From: Allobosea sp. TND4EK4 | Lineage (GTDB): Bacteria > Pseudomonadota > Alphaproteobacteria > Rhizobiales > Beijerinckiaceae | Direction: 5' to 3' | Assembly: GCF_900156025.1 (NCBI RefSeq) | Contig: NZ_FTMO01000001.1 | Location: 248,001-312,000 of the forward strand | Length of the DNA: 64,000 nt | Shown here: piece after piece, positions 1 through 8,800 of the stretch | How the letters are laid out: each line of letters starts with the position of its first letter | How positions within the stretch are numbered: position 1 is the first letter of the stretch | Notes under the pieces: model-generated | Database searches by the model: none | Told to the model about the DNA's origin: nothing | Seen by the model: only the letters and a program-made list of their open reading frames with translations | Translations under genes and position numbers: made by a program

Positions 1-100
1 TGTAGAGCGCAGGGCGCCGCGAGGCGTCGGCGATGCGCGCGAACAGCGCATCAGCCGGCGCACGCCGCCGCGCGCGCTTGCCGAACCAGCCGAAGATCAC
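1..100 (-). CDS. Ubiquinol-cytochrome c chaperone, N-terminal fragment
   Basis: Only the first 33 codons lie in the window; the gene continues past the left edge. It starts with GTG at 98-100, preceded by a good ribosome site (GGAGGA, complement of 106-111). The reading begins MIFGWFGKRARRR and continues with ALFARIADASRRPALY. This is the typical opening of the CBP3/UQCC1-like chaperone family (Ubiq_cyt_C_chap) of alphaproteobacteria, which helps assemble cytochrome b of the bc1 complex. The family is commonly found divergent to a BamE-type lipoprotein gene, as here. The call rests on N-terminal resemblance and context only. Confidence 0.72.
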   Translation of the reverse strand, partial: MIFGWFGKRARRRAPADALFARIADASRRPALY

Positions 101-243
101 CGGATTTCCTCCATCCAGCGCCTTCCCGCGCGTCCTTGCCTTGCCAAAGCCATCCTCGGGCGTTACGCCAACCCTCACCCATTTGACAAGCGGCTTGGAA
201 CGCAGAGCGTTCCTTGGCCGCCCCGCCTTCGGATCGTGCCCGC

Positions 244-738
244 ATGACCCTCATCACCCGCCGCACGGCTCTGCTCGGGGCCCTCGCGACAACAACGCTG
301 ACGATCGCCGGCTGCGGCCCCGACGCTGGCGGCTTCGTGCTTCCGACCTCGGCGGGCCTCAACGAGGAGTTCAAGCGCGGCTTCGTCATGGACGATGCGC
401 TGGTCGCCCAGGTGAAGGTCGGCATGGACGTTCACAAGGTGCTGGAGATTCTCGGCACGCCGTCCACGACCTCGACCGTCGGCAACCGCACCTTCTACTA
501 CATCAGCCAGACGGTGCGCCGCCGCTTCCAGTTCCAGGACCCGCAGGTGATCGACCAGCAGGTGCTGGTGGTCTACTTCAACAAGGGCTTCAAGGTGGAG
601 CGCATCGCGCATTACGGCCTGCAGGACGGCGTGATCTTCGACTTCATCAGCCGGACGACGGCGTCGGGCGGCCAAGAGCAGAGCTTCCTGCGCAACCTCT
701 TCCGCGGCGTCACCAAGTTCAACCCGCTCGGCAGCTGA
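244..738 (+). CDS. bamE: Outer membrane protein assembly factor BamE-type lipoprotein
   Basis: A 164-residue lipoprotein of the SmpA/OmlA fold. BamE is an accessory subunit of the beta-barrel assembly machine on the periplasmic face of the outer membrane. I chose the ATG at 244 over an in-frame TTG at 214 because it gives a clean lipoprotein signal: MTLITRR, a hydrophobic run, then TIAG with Cys24 as lipidation site. The SmpA/OmlA core follows, with VKVGMDVHKVLEILGTPS and a strand-rich region to about residue 135. The gene is divergent from the cytochrome bc1 chaperone at the left edge and ends in a strong intrinsic terminator. Confidence 0.85.
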   Translation: MTLITRRTALLGALATTTLTIAGCGPDAGGFVLPTSAGLNEEFKRGFVMDDALVAQVKVGMDVHKVLEILGTPSTTSTVGNRTFYYISQTVRRRFQFQDPQVIDQQVLVVYFNKGFKVERIAHYGLQDGVIFDFISRTTASGGQEQSFLRNLFRGVTKFNPLGS

Positions 739-766
739 ACGGCTGCTCGCGGCGATCGAACACAAG

Positions 767-797
767 ACCCGCGGCTCACGCCGCGGGTTTTCCGTTT
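767..797 (+). terminator. Rho-independent terminator after bamE
   Basis: A perfect 9-bp stem (ACCCGCGGC 767-775, GCCGCGGGT 780-788) with a 4-nt TCAC loop is followed by a T-rich run (788-797). It lies 29 bases after the bamE stop and just before the convergent end of the DMT transporter gene. Confidence 0.85.
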
Positions 798-815
798 TGG
801 GCCGTGGCCTTGCCG

Positions 816-1742
816 TCAGCGGGACCTGTCGCGGCGGCGCGGCGGCAACGTCATCGCCAGGACGCCGCCGATCACGAGGACGAGGCCGCCCCAGGCGGTC
901 GGCGCCAGTGTCTCCCCAAGGAAGAGCATGCCGATCAGCACGCCGGTCGGGACGCGCAGATAGGCGACCGACGTGGTGGCGACCGAGCCCAGCCTGGCGA
1001 TCAGCCGGAAATAGATCACGAAGGCCAGGGCGGTCGACACGAGCGACAAGGCGATCAGGGCCTGGAGCGACTGGGCTGACGGCGTCAGCGTCCAGGGCCG
1101 ATCGACAGCCAGGCTGAGCGGCAGCAGGACGACCGCGCCGCATAGCAGGGAACCCGCGGCGGGCATGACCGGAGCGAGCCCCTTGAAATTCCGACCGAAC
1201 AGGGCGGCGCCGCCATAGCAGATGCTGGCCGCGACCAGGGCCAGCTGGGCCCAGAGCTGATCGCCAACGCCGGACATCGCCTGCGTGCCGACGATGAGGA
1301 CAGTGCCGGCAAGGCCTGCCCCGATCCCCAGCAACCGGACCGGCGGCAACCGCTCGACGCCGGCCGTCAGGCAGGAGAGCAGGACGACGAAGATCGGGCT
1401 GGTCGAGCTCAGGATCGTCGCCAGACCGGCATCGACGCTGCGCTCGGCCCAGGCGATCAGAGTGAAGGGCGCGACGCTGTTGAGGCAGGCCTGGATCAGG
1501 AATTGCCGCCATGTCGCGAGGTCGCGCGGCAGCCTCAGGCCGCGCCAGCGGAGGAAGGCGAGCAGCGTCACACCCGCGATCAGCGTGCGCGCCGCGATCA
1601 GCGTCAGCGGCGGGATGGTGTCGACACCGATCTTGATGAAGCTGTAGGAGCCGCCCCAGAGCGTGGCGAGCACCAGCAACAGGGCGAGGTCGGCGGCACG
1701 GCCTGGAATGGCGGCGGGTCGGTCGAGCATTGGCGTTGACAT
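816..1742 (-). CDS. DMT-family (EamA) exporter
   Basis: A 308-residue inner-membrane protein of the drug/metabolite transporter superfamily. Ten hydrophobic segments can be read, arranged as two EamA halves (about residues 15-150 and 160-300). Family members export small metabolites such as amino acids; nothing here fixes the substrate. A longer open frame reaches 1886, but the ATG at 1742 is preceded by GAGGAGG at ideal spacing and begins MSTPMLDRP just before the first helix (LALLLVLATLWGGSYSFIKI). The gene is convergent with bamE. A second member of this superfamily lies at 62216-63094. Confidence 0.85.
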   Translation of the reverse strand: MSTPMLDRPAAIPGRAADLALLLVLATLWGGSYSFIKIGVDTIPPLTLIAARTLIAGVTLLAFLRWRGLRLPRDLATWRQFLIQACLNSVAPFTLIAWAERSVDAGLATILSSTSPIFVVLLSCLTAGVERLPPVRLLGIGAGLAGTVLIVGTQAMSGVGDQLWAQLALVAASICYGGAALFGRNFKGLAPVMPAAGSLLCGAVVLLPLSLAVDRPWTLTPSAQSLQALIALSLVSTALAFVIYFRLIARLGSVATTSVAYLRVPTGVLIGMLFLGETLAPTAWGGLVLVIGGVLAMTLPPRRRDRSR

Positions 1743-1940
1743 GGTTCCTCCTCGGATGGGCGGACCATGCCAGCCGGGCTGTATCGGCGCATGCGGGAAC
1801 ACTACGGAGCCGGCCGTAGCTTGCCGGGTTGATTCAAGACGCTGCCACGTTGTTTCAGGCGAGGGGCGCAAGTCGTTGGCGCGCAAGGCATTCCGCCTTC
1901 GGAGCGCGGCAGGCTACACGGCTGTTGCCAGCGCGGACAA

Positions 1941-1989
1941 GCAATCCAGGGAGCTGGGCGGAGGCGTTCGACCCGGCCCCCTGGATTGC
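1941..1989. repeat. REP-like palindromic element
   Basis: An 11-bp perfect inverted repeat (GCAATCCAGGG at 1941-1951, CCCTGGATTGC at 1979-1989) encloses 27 bases. The GGATTGC end resembles the right arm of the element at 7561-7650 (GATTGCTTCG), so both may belong to one dispersed family. Confidence 0.55.
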
Positions 1990-2034
1990 CCCGTCACTTC
2001 GCTCCAGGCCATGGCGGCTCGCCGGCAGGCTCAA

Positions 2035-2061
2035 CCAAAAACCCGCGGCTTTCGCCGCGGG
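2035..2061 (-). terminator. Rho-independent terminator after hppA
   Basis: Read on the minus strand it is CCCGCGGC, loop GAAA, GCCGCGGG, then TTTTTGG. The stem is a perfect 8 bp with a GNRA loop, and it sits 29 bases downstream of the hppA stop. Confidence 0.88.
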
Positions 2062-2089
2062 CTGGTGATTGGCTCAACGTTCCTCGCGA

Positions 2090-4246
2090 TCAGGAGTGGG
2101 CGAGGATCGCGAGCAGCAGCAGCGCGATGATGTTGGTGATCTTGATCGCGGGGTTCACGGCCGGGCCCGCCGTGTCCTTGTAGGGATCGCCGACGGTGTC
2201 ACCGGTCACCGAGGCCTTGTGCGCCTCCGAGCCCTTCATGTGACGCACACCGTCCTTGTCGACGAAGCCGTCCTCGAAGCTCTTCTTGGCATTGTCCCAG
2301 GCGCCGCCGCCCGAGGTCATCGAGATCGCGACGAAGATGCCCGTCACGATCACGCCCATCAGCATGGCGCCGACAGCGGCGAAGGCGTTGTTCTTGCCCG
2401 CGATCCAGTAGATCACGAAATAGGTCAGGAACGGCGCCAGCACCGGCAGCAGGGACGGAACCACCATCTCCTTGATTGCCGCCTTCGTCAGCATGTCGAC
2501 GGCACGGCCGTAATCGGGCCGGTCCGTGCCCTGCATGATGCCGGGCTTCTCGCGGAACTGGCGTCGAACCTCCTCGACGACCGATCCAGCCGCCCGTCCC
2601 ACCGCCGTCATGCCCATGCCCGCGAAGAGGAAGGGGATGAGGCCGCCGAGCAGCAGGCCGACGACGACGTAGGGGTTGGACAAGGAGAAATCGACCGTGA
2701 CGCCCTTGAAGTACTGGAACGTGGTCGATCCCGCCTTGTTGGCCTCGGAAATGAAGAAGTTGAGGTCCGAAGTGTAGGCCGCGAACAGCACCAGCGCGCC
2801 GAGGCCGGCCGAGCCGATCGCGTAACCCTTGGTGATCGCCTTGGTGGTGTTGCCGACGGCGTCGAGCGCGTCGGTGGAGTGGCGGACCTCCTTGGGCAGG
2901 CCGGCCATCTCCGCGATGCCGCCGGCATTGTCGGTAACGGGGCCGAAGGCGTCGAGCGCCACGACGACGCCCGCCAGCGCCAGCATGGCGGTGGTGGCGA
3001 TGGCGATGCCGAAGAGACCGGCGAGCGTGTAGCTGACGATGATGCCGGCGATGATGACGATCGTCGGCAGGGCCGTCGATTCCAGCGAGACCGCGAGGCC
3101 CTGGATGACGTTGGTGCCATGGCCCGTCACCGAAGCCTGGGCGATCGAGACCACCGGGCGCTTGCCGGTGCCGGTGTAGTATTCGGTGATGACGACGATC
3201 AGCAGCGTCACGGCCAGGCCCACCATCGCGCAGCCGAAGAGCTTGCCAGAGGTGAAGGTGACGTTCTGGACCGTCGTGAAGGAGGCGGAAAAGCCGCCGA
3301 ACATGACGTAGTTCACCGCCGCGATCGCAGCGATGGAGAGCACACCGGCGGCGATGAAGCCCTTGTAGAGCGCGCCCATGATCGACTGGTTGGCGCCGAG
3401 CTTGACGAAGAAGGTGCCGATGATCGAGGTCACGATGCAGGCGGCGCCGATCGCCATCGGATACAGCATCATCGTGCCGAGCACGGGCTGGCCCGCGAAG
3501 AAGATGGCGGCGAGCACCATGGTCGCGACCAACGTCACCGCATAAGTCTCGAACAGGTCGGCCGCCATGCCGGCGCAGTCGCCGACATTGTCACCGACAT
3601 TGTCCGCGATCGTGGCGGGGTTGCGCGGATCGTCCTCCGGGATGCCGGCCTCGACCTTGCCGACGAGGTCGGCGCCGACATCGGCGCCCTTGGTGAAGAT
3701 GCCGCCGCCGAGACGGGCAAAGATCGAGATCAGCGAGGCGCCGAAGCCGAGCGCCACCAGCGAATCGATCACCGTGCGGCTGGAGGGTTCGAAGCCGAGC
3801 GACGAGGTCAGGATGCCGTAATAGACGGCGACACCGAGCAGAGCGAGGCCGGCGACGAGCATCCCGGTGACCGCACCCGCCTTGAAGGCGACGTCGAGCC
3901 CCTCGCCCAGCGACTGCATCGCGGCCTGGGCGGTGCGGACATTGGCGCGCACCGAGACGTTCATGCCGATGAAGCCGGCCGCGCCCGACAGCACGGCGCC
4001 GATCAGGAAGCCGATCGCAACCCATTTGCCCAGCAGCCAGGCAAGTGCGACGAACAGCACGATGCCGACGATGGAAATCGTGAGATATTGCCGCTTGAGA
4101 TAGGCCTGCGCGCCTTCAGCGACCGCGCCGGAGATCTCCTGCATGCGCTGGCTGCCGGCGTCGCGCTTCATGACGTCGCCATAGGCCCAGACGCCGTAGG
4201 CTATCGAGAGCGCACTCAATAGAATGATGACAAGCAGAGCTGACAT
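2090..4246 (-). CDS. hppA: K+-insensitive H+-translocating pyrophosphatase
   Basis: A 718-residue membrane pump that couples pyrophosphate hydrolysis to proton export. The sequence is almost entirely helices. The hallmark pyrophosphate-site motifs are intact: [13 protein letters not shown] (187-199) and [19 protein letters not shown] (205-223). GNTTKA carries Lys469, the residue that marks the K+-independent class; K+-dependent enzymes have Ala there. I placed the start at ATG 4246 ([10 protein letters not shown], with AGGA upstream) instead of the longer frame to 4390, which adds a non-conserved tail. It is transcribed alone: about 213 bases separate it from the next leftward gene, and a strong terminator follows. 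Confidence 0.96.
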   Translation of the reverse strand: MSALLVIILLSALSIAYGVWAYGDVMKRDAGSQRMQEISGAVAEGAQAYLKRQYLTISIVGIVLFVALAWLLGKWVAIGFLIGAVLSGAAGFIGMNVSVRANVRTAQAAMQSLGEGLDVAFKAGAVTGMLVAGLALLGVAVYYGILTSSLGFEPSSRTVIDSLVALGFGASLISIFARLGGGIFTKGADVGADLVGKVEAGIPEDDPRNPATIADNVGDNVGDCAGMAADLFETYAVTLVATMVLAAIFFAGQPVLGTMMLYPMAIGAACIVTSIIGTFFVKLGANQSIMGALYKGFIAAGVLSIAAIAAVNYVMFGGFSASFTTVQNVTFTSGKLFGCAMVGLAVTLLIVVITEYYTGTGKRPVVSIAQASVTGHGTNVIQGLAVSLESTALPTIVIIAGIIVSYTLAGLFGIAIATTAMLALAGVVVALDAFGPVTDNAGGIAEMAGLPKEVRHSTDALDAVGNTTKAITKGYAIGSAGLGALVLFAAYTSDLNFFISEANKAGSTTFQYFKGVTVDFSLSNPYVVVGLLLGGLIPFLFAGMGMTAVGRAAGSVVEEVRRQFREKPGIMQGTDRPDYGRAVDMLTKAAIKEMVVPSLLPVLAPFLTYFVIYWIAGKNNAFAAVGAMLMGVIVTGIFVAISMTSGGGAWDNAKKSFEDGFVDKDGVRHMKGSEAHKASVTGDTVGDPYKDTAGPAVNPAIKITNIIALLLLAILAHS

Positions 4247-4459
4247 TCGTTTTCCTGACCCTAAAGGCGTTGCCGTCGGGAGCGTTACCGCTCCTCGTTC
4301 TGCAGCGTTGGACGTCAGGCAGCGAAAAACGAGCCCTGAAAGACTACAAGGCCCGCTCCGCGTCGCCAGTGTCAGGCGAATTTGTGGCAAGTTTCGCGAA
4401 GAAGCGCAAACGGCGCCGCTTACAGATTTCGTCGGATGTCACGAATGGACGGCAGGACG

Positions 4460-5260
4460 TCAGAGCGCGATGTCGCGGTTGACGTTCTTGTAAAGCAGAT
4501 AGCACGCGTCGCCCTGGCCGGTCGGATAGAACTGCTGCGGGCAATACCCGCCCATCCAGATGAAATCGCGCGCCCAGATCTCGTGCCAATCGCTCCCCAG
4601 CAAATAGAGCCCCTGCCCTTCCAGCATGTAGAGGCCGTGCTCCATCACATGGGTCTCCACGGCCGGGAAGCAGACCCCCGGCTTGAACCACATCAGGTTC
4701 ATCTCGAAGTCGAAGCGCATGTCGCCATAGGGCAACAGGAACTGGAAGCCGCGCCCCTCCATGCCGGTGTGATTCGTCATGGGCACGGCATCGCGATGGG
4801 ACAGGATGGCGCCCGGGACGGCGATGCCGGGGGCGGGCTCGTAGCGCTTGCGCAGGGCCAGGACGTCGGCCCGCCCCTCGCCCGACTGGCGCAGGGTAAA
4901 GCGCGTCCCCGGCGGCAGATAGGCAAAGCCCCCGACAGCCAGTGTCCGGCTCTCGCCGCCTTCGATGGAGAGCACCACCTCGCCGCCGAGCACATAATAG
5001 AAATGCTGAATGCCATCCTCGGCGAAGGCCGCCGGCATCCCTCCGCCTTCCGCGATCTCCAGCACATATTGAGCGAAGCGCGCGCCCATCACCGGCGCGG
5101 TGAGAATGCGCGCGATCGTCCTCTCGAACTGCGGAAGCCGGCTGACGAGCACGCCTTCGGGCGGCATGAAGGCATAGTTCCGCGCGACCACGCCGCGGTT
5201 ATGGCCAAAGGCGCCGGGCGGCACGCGCCCGGTCGCCGCAGGAAAGGGGCGATCGCTCAA
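4460..5260 (-). CDS. allE: (S)-ureidoglycine aminohydrolase (cupin)
   Basis: A 266-residue bicupin of the UGHY/YlbA family, which releases ammonia from (S)-ureidoglycine in the allantoin branch of purine breakdown. Two cupin domains can be seen: an N-terminal one (about 55-130, with IQHFYYVLGGEVVLSIEGG) and the catalytic C-terminal one (about 165-260), with ETHVMEHGLYMLEGQGLYLL holding metal-ligand-type Glu and His residues and a terminal LLYKNVNRDIAL. Upstream of the conserved region there is no ATG. I chose the TTG at 5260 because GGAGG lies 8 bases before it, 14 bases after the MFS stop, so the two genes are probably translated from one message. No other allantoin genes are nearby. Confidence 0.85.
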   Translation of the reverse strand: MSDRPFPAATGRVPPGAFGHNRGVVARNYAFMPPEGVLVSRLPQFERTIARILTAPVMGARFAQYVLEIAEGGGMPAAFAEDGIQHFYYVLGGEVVLSIEGGESRTLAVGGFAYLPPGTRFTLRQSGEGRADVLALRKRYEPAPGIAVPGAILSHRDAVPMTNHTGMEGRGFQFLLPYGDMRFDFEMNLMWFKPGVCFPAVETHVMEHGLYMLEGQGLYLLGSDWHEIWARDFIWMGGYCPQQFYPTGQGDACYLLYKNVNRDIAL

Positions 5261-5274
5261 GGAAGGCGCCTCCG

Positions 5275-6486
5275 TCAGACGGCAGCCGACGCCGTTTTGC
5301 GCTGGTAATGCTGCCAGGCGACGAGAGCGAGCGCAATCGCGACGGGCGGGAACACCATCCAGTTCACGGTGTCCCAGCCGCCATGGCTGACCAACCCGCC
5401 CGAGGAGAAGGAGGCGATCGCCACTGAACCGAAGACGAGGAAATCGTTCGCCGCCTGCACCTTGACCCGCTCCTCCGGCCGGTAGCAATCCGTCACCAGC
5501 GACGTCGCGCCGATGAAGCCGAGGTTCCAGCCGAGACCGAGCAGCACGAGCGCGATCCAGAAATGCGCGACGCTGAGGCCCGACAGCCCGACGATGGCGG
5601 CGAACGCCGTCAGGACGAGGCCGGCGATGGTGACGCCTTCCTTGCCGAAGCGCTCGATCAGCCGGCCGGTGAAGAAGCTGGGCCCGTACATCGCCAGCAC
5701 GTGCCACTGAATCCCGAGGGCGGCCTCGCCGACCGAATGGCCGCAGGCGACCATGGCGATCGGCGCGGCCGTCATGACGAAGCTCATCAGCCCATAGGCG
5801 ACGAGGGCCGCGATGACCGAGGCGACGAATTTCGGCTGGCGCATGATCTCGCCGAGCGGGCGGCCGCGATCCGCCTTGACCGCTGCGACGGGCGGCGCGT
5901 GCAACTGAGAGACGACGAGGATCGCGAGCAGCGCCAGCGCGCCCTGCGCGAGAAAGCTCGCGGCGAAGGGCGCGGCCGGCGTGAGGTCGCGCGTCCAGTA
6001 GACCGATTGCGGGCCGATGACGCCTGCAGCCAGCCCGCCGAGCATCACCCAGGAGATGGCACGCGCCTTGAAGGCCGGGCTCGCCGTGTCGGCGGCCGCG
6101 AAGCGGTAGCTCTGGACGAAGGAGCCGTAGAGCCCGCAGATGAAGGTCCCGAGGCAGAACAGCGCGAAGTCGCGCGTGACCACGCCGGCGGCAGCCACGC
6201 TCGCGCCCGATGCGCCGACCAGGGCGCCGATCAGATAGCCACCGCGCCGACCGAGCCGCCGCATCAGCATCGCCGCGGGGATGACGCCGGCCGCGATCCC
6301 GAGCTGCAACAGGCTGACGGGAACGGTGGCGAAGGTCTGGTCGGAAGCGAGCTGCGTGCCAACCAGGCCGCCGAGCGAGACGACGATCGCCGGATTGGCG
6401 CCGCCGAGCGCCTGAGCGCCGGTCAGGATCAGCGCGTTGCGCTTCGCGAGGCGGTCGCCTTCATGAATCTGGACATGCTGGTTCAT
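5275..6486 (-). CDS. MFS transporter
   Basis: A 403-residue major facilitator with about 12 predicted helices and a basic loop MRRLGRRGGYLIGALVG after the second helix, typical of MFS loop 2-3. I start it at ATG 6486 (MNQHVQIHEGDRLAKRNAL), immediately before the first helix; the upstream ribosome site is weak. It overlaps no neighbour but lies 14 bases before the ureidoglycine aminohydrolase start. Co-transcription suggests a purine or ureide-type substrate, but that is inference from position. Family members also move drugs and sugars. Confidence 0.82.
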   Translation of the reverse strand: MNQHVQIHEGDRLAKRNALILTGAQALGGANPAIVVSLGGLVGTQLASDQTFATVPVSLLQLGIAAGVIPAAMLMRRLGRRGGYLIGALVGASGASVAAAGVVTRDFALFCLGTFICGLYGSFVQSYRFAAADTASPAFKARAISWVMLGGLAAGVIGPQSVYWTRDLTPAAPFAASFLAQGALALLAILVVSQLHAPPVAAVKADRGRPLGEIMRQPKFVASVIAALVAYGLMSFVMTAAPIAMVACGHSVGEAALGIQWHVLAMYGPSFFTGRLIERFGKEGVTIAGLVLTAFAAIVGLSGLSVAHFWIALVLLGLGWNLGFIGATSLVTDCYRPEERVKVQAANDFLVFGSVAIASFSSGGLVSHGGWDTVNWMVFPPVAIALALVAWQHYQRKTASAAV

Positions 6487-6545
6487 CGCCACGCCGTTCC
6501 GCGGCGCTGGCGCCGCCTGCCTTAAAGAGCGGGCATCACCATGCC

Positions 6546-7547
6546 CTAGAAGTGCGAATAGGAGCTTGAGCCCGACGCAGGGCGCTCTCCTTTTCCGCCG
6601 TACCGCACGGCACCTGGCCCGGCAACGATTCGCCCGATTGCCGTCAGGGGAATACCTGCCTCCGCCGCGGCACCTACAAGAGTAAAAACCTCTCCGTCCG
6701 GCGCCGTGCAGAGAATTTCGTAGTCGTCTCCGCCGGTCCAGGCCAGTTCCGCCAGCGCAGGATCGGCCATGAGCGCGGCGCGGGCCGGCGCAGAGAGCGG
6801 CACGGTATCGAGGTCGATCTCGGCGCCGACTCCGGACGCCTTCAGCAGCTTGCCAAGATCGCCGATCAGCCCGTCCGAGACGTCCATCGCCGCCGAGGCA
6901 TGCTGCTGCAGGACTTTCGCCAGTGCGTGGCGCGGCTGCGGACGCAGGTAGCGGTCCGCGAGGAAGCCACGCTCCTGCGCGTCGAGCGCAGCGACCCATC
7001 CCGGTTGGTCCGGACCATGGACCTTGAGCCCGAGCGCGCCGTCGCCGATCGTCCCGGAGACCAGCACGACATCGCCCGGCTTGGCGCCCGTCCGGCGCAC
7101 CATGCGTCCGGCCGGCACGACGCCGAAAGCGGTGATTGAGAGGGTCAGCGGCCCCGGCGTCGAGACCGTGTCGCCGCCGATCAGCGGACAGCCGGCGTCC
7201 TTCGCCAGCCTGCCGAGCCCCTCGGCGAATGCGTCCAGCCAGGCTTCCGTCCAGTCGCGCGGCAAGGCGATGGTCAGCACGAAGCCTTCGGGCTTGGCGC
7301 CCTTCGCCGCGAGGTCGGAGAGGTTGACGGCCAGTGCCTTCCAGCCGATCGCCGCCGGCGGGTCAACGGGGAAGAAATGGACGCCCGCGACCAGCGCGTC
7401 CGCCGTGACCACCACTTCATAGCCGCGCCCGGGCCGCAGCAGCCCGGCATCGTCGATCAGGCCCAGGCCGCCGGGACCCGCGAGCGGCGCGAAATAGCGC
7501 GCGATCAGCTCGAATTCACCGGGGCGCTGACAGGTTTCGTCGGACAT
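6546..7547 (-). CDS. thiL: Thiamine-monophosphate kinase
   Basis: A 333-residue ATP-dependent kinase that turns thiamine monophosphate into the cofactor thiamine diphosphate. It has the AIRS/PurM-like fold: IDDAG (31-35) for metal-nucleotide binding, VNLSDLAAKGAKP, GGDTVS, AAMDVSDGLIGDL and WTGGDDYEILC are all present. It is the last conserved gene of the glyA-rib-nusB run. A palindromic element fills the gap before it. The C-terminal tail GERPASGSSSYSHF is low complexity. Confidence 0.94.
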   Translation of the reverse strand: MSDETCQRPGEFELIARYFAPLAGPGGLGLIDDAGLLRPGRGYEVVVTADALVAGVHFFPVDPPAAIGWKALAVNLSDLAAKGAKPEGFVLTIALPRDWTEAWLDAFAEGLGRLAKDAGCPLIGGDTVSTPGPLTLSITAFGVVPAGRMVRRTGAKPGDVVLVSGTIGDGALGLKVHGPDQPGWVAALDAQERGFLADRYLRPQPRHALAKVLQQHASAAMDVSDGLIGDLGKLLKASGVGAEIDLDTVPLSAPARAALMADPALAELAWTGGDDYEILCTAPDGEVFTLVGAAAEAGIPLTAIGRIVAGPGAVRYGGKGERPASGSSSYSHF

Positions 7548-7560
7548 GACAAAGATCTCT

Positions 7561-7650
7561 ACGTCATTGCGAAGAGCGAAGCGACGCCCCCACCCGGAAC
7601 CAGCAGCGCTCTACGTGCCCGTGGATTGCTTCGCTACGCTCGCAATGACG
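7561..7650. repeat. REP-like palindromic element between nusB and thiL
   Basis: Inverted arms CGTCATTGCGAAGAGCGAAGC (7562-7582) and GATTGCTTCGCTACGCTCGCAATGACG (7624-7650) pair with small mismatches around a 40-base centre. Elements with these GTCATTGCGAG ends are abundant between genes in Bosea-like and Bradyrhizobium-like genomes (general knowledge). It nearly fills the 107-base gap between nusB and thiL and would form a strong hairpin in the operon transcript. Confidence 0.75.
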
Positions 7651-7654
7651 ATCG

Positions 7655-8122
7655 TCACGCCGCCGGGGCGTCGAACTCGTCGGCCCGGAACTCGCGGGCC
7701 ATCTTGTCCAGCACGGCGTTGACCATGCCGATCTCCTCGCCCTCGTAGAAGGCGCGGGCGACGGCGACATATTCGGAGATGACGGCACGGGCCGGCACGT
7801 CCTTGCGGAAGGCCAGTTCATAGGCGCCGGCGCGGAAGATCGCCCGGACCACGGCCTCGACGCGCTTCAGCGGCCAGCCCTCGGCCAGCAGGCGGTCGAC
7901 CGTCCGGTCGACCAGCAACTGCTCGCGCACCACACCGCCCAGCAGATCGCGGAAAAAGGCGATCTCCGCTTTCGGCAGCTCGATCTCCTCGACCTCCTTG
8001 CCGATCCAGAACGCCTCGAACTCGGCCATCGCCTCGGTCACGCCGCGACCGCCGATTTCCATCTCGTAGAGCGCCTGGACGGCCGAAAGCCGTGCGCCGC
8101 GCCGCATCTCGGCCCGGCTCAT
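7655..8122 (-). CDS. nusB: Transcription antitermination protein NusB
   Basis: A 155-residue all-helical RNA-binding protein that, with NusE (ribosomal protein S10), binds boxA RNA and keeps RNA polymerase processive on rRNA operons. Family features include [16 protein letters not shown] at the N-terminus, [12 protein letters not shown], and the C-terminal [13 protein letters not shown] and [11 protein letters not shown]. It starts with ATG 8122, overlapping the ribH stop in an ATGA, so it is translationally coupled to riboflavin synthesis as in many alphaproteobacteria. Confidence 0.95.
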   Translation of the reverse strand: MSRAEMRRGARLSAVQALYEMEIGGRGVTEAMAEFEAFWIGKEVEEIELPKAEIAFFRDLLGGVVREQLLVDRTVDRLLAEGWPLKRVEAVVRAIFRAGAYELAFRKDVPARAVISEYVAVARAFYEGEEIGMVNAVLDKMAREFRADEFDAPAA

Positions 8123-8643
8123 TCCGGCTGCTCCGCATCGGAGGCTCCGGCGAGGGAGCGCTTGTAGCGCAGCACGGCGAGCGCCGCCTCGGCTGCGCCG
8201 CCGCCCTTGTCCATCTCCGAACGGTTCGCCCGCGCCCAGGCCTGCGCCTCGTTCTCGACGGTCAGGATGCCATTGCCGAGCGGCAGGGCGAAGGCGACCG
8301 ACAGATCCATCAGCGCGCGCGAGCTCTCGCCCGCGACGATGTCGTAATGGCCGGTCTCGCCGCGGATCACGGTGCCGAGCGCGACCACGGCCTCGTAGGG
8401 ATCGACCGACTCGTCGGCGGCGCGCAGGCCGATGACGATGGCCGAGGGAATTTCGAGCGCGCCGGGCACGGTGACGACATCGACGCGGCAGCCGGCCTTG
8501 TCGAGGACCGCGGTCGCGCCGGCCAGAAGCTCGTCGGCGAGCGTGTCGTAAAAGCGCGCCTCGACCACGAGCACGCGGGCGCCCTCGATGTCGAGCGCAG
8601 GAGTTGCGGCCTCTTCGGCCGAGATCTGCCGGGGTCCGGCCAT
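8119..8643 (-). CDS. ribH: 6,7-dimethyl-8-ribityllumazine synthase
   Basis: A 174-residue enzyme that condenses the ribityl-pyrimidine with 3,4-dihydroxybutanone phosphate to give lumazine, the penultimate riboflavin step. Motifs are [27 protein letters not shown] (containing the catalytic His) and [12 protein letters not shown] placed the start at ATG 8643 with AAGGAC upstream; a longer frame to 8733 would run into the palindromic element. The stop overlaps the nusB start. Confidence 0.95.
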   Translation of the reverse strand: MAGPRQISAEEAATPALDIEGARVLVVEARFYDTLADELLAGATAVLDKAGCRVDVVTVPGALEIPSAIVIGLRAADESVDPYEAVVALGTVIRGETGHYDIVAGESSRALMDLSVAFALPLGNGILTVENEAQAWARANRSEMDKGGGAAEAALAVLRYKRSLAGASDAEQPE

Positions 8644-8694
8644 GGTTCTTGTCCTTAGATCGAGCAGTCGTTTCAACGTTGAACCGACCGCGCC

Positions 8695-8800
8695 GTCATT
8701 CCGGCCGGAGCGAAGCGCAGAGCCGGGATCCATGCCTGAACTTCAACCGAAGAGGCTCAGGCATGGATCCCGGGTCGCCCTTCGGTCGCCCGGGATGACG
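8695..8800. repeat. Large nested palindromic element between ribE and ribH
   Basis: The core is a perfect 17-bp inverted repeat (CCGGGATCCATGCCTGA at 8723-8739 and its complement at 8757-8773) around a 17-nt centre. Outer arms CGTCATTCCGG (8695-8705) and CCCGGGATGACG (8789-8800) pair imperfectly. The GTCATTCCGG ends are shared with the shorter palindrome at 55133-55176, which suggests a second dispersed family distinct from the one at 7561. It occupies most of the 183-base gap inside the riboflavin operon. Confidence 0.78.

Larger units (their letters stand above)
1743..2089. other. Intergenic region between DMT exporter and hppA
   Basis: 347 bases without a credible gene. It holds the upstream region of the DMT exporter, a palindromic element (1941-1989) and the hppA terminator (2035-2061). 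An open frame across it on the plus strand has no family resemblance and no ribosome site, so I did not call it. Confidence 0.6.

Noticed and set aside
1663-2130. 155-codon open frame in the gap before hppA
   Set aside because: No ribosome site, no family resemblance, and it runs through a palindrome and the hppA terminator.
2069-4222. 717-codon open frame on the plus strand opposite hppA
   Set aside because: It is the antisense shadow of a highly conserved pump gene; its product is rich in Arg, Asp, Gly and His with no fold-like pattern, as expected from GC-rich codon bias.
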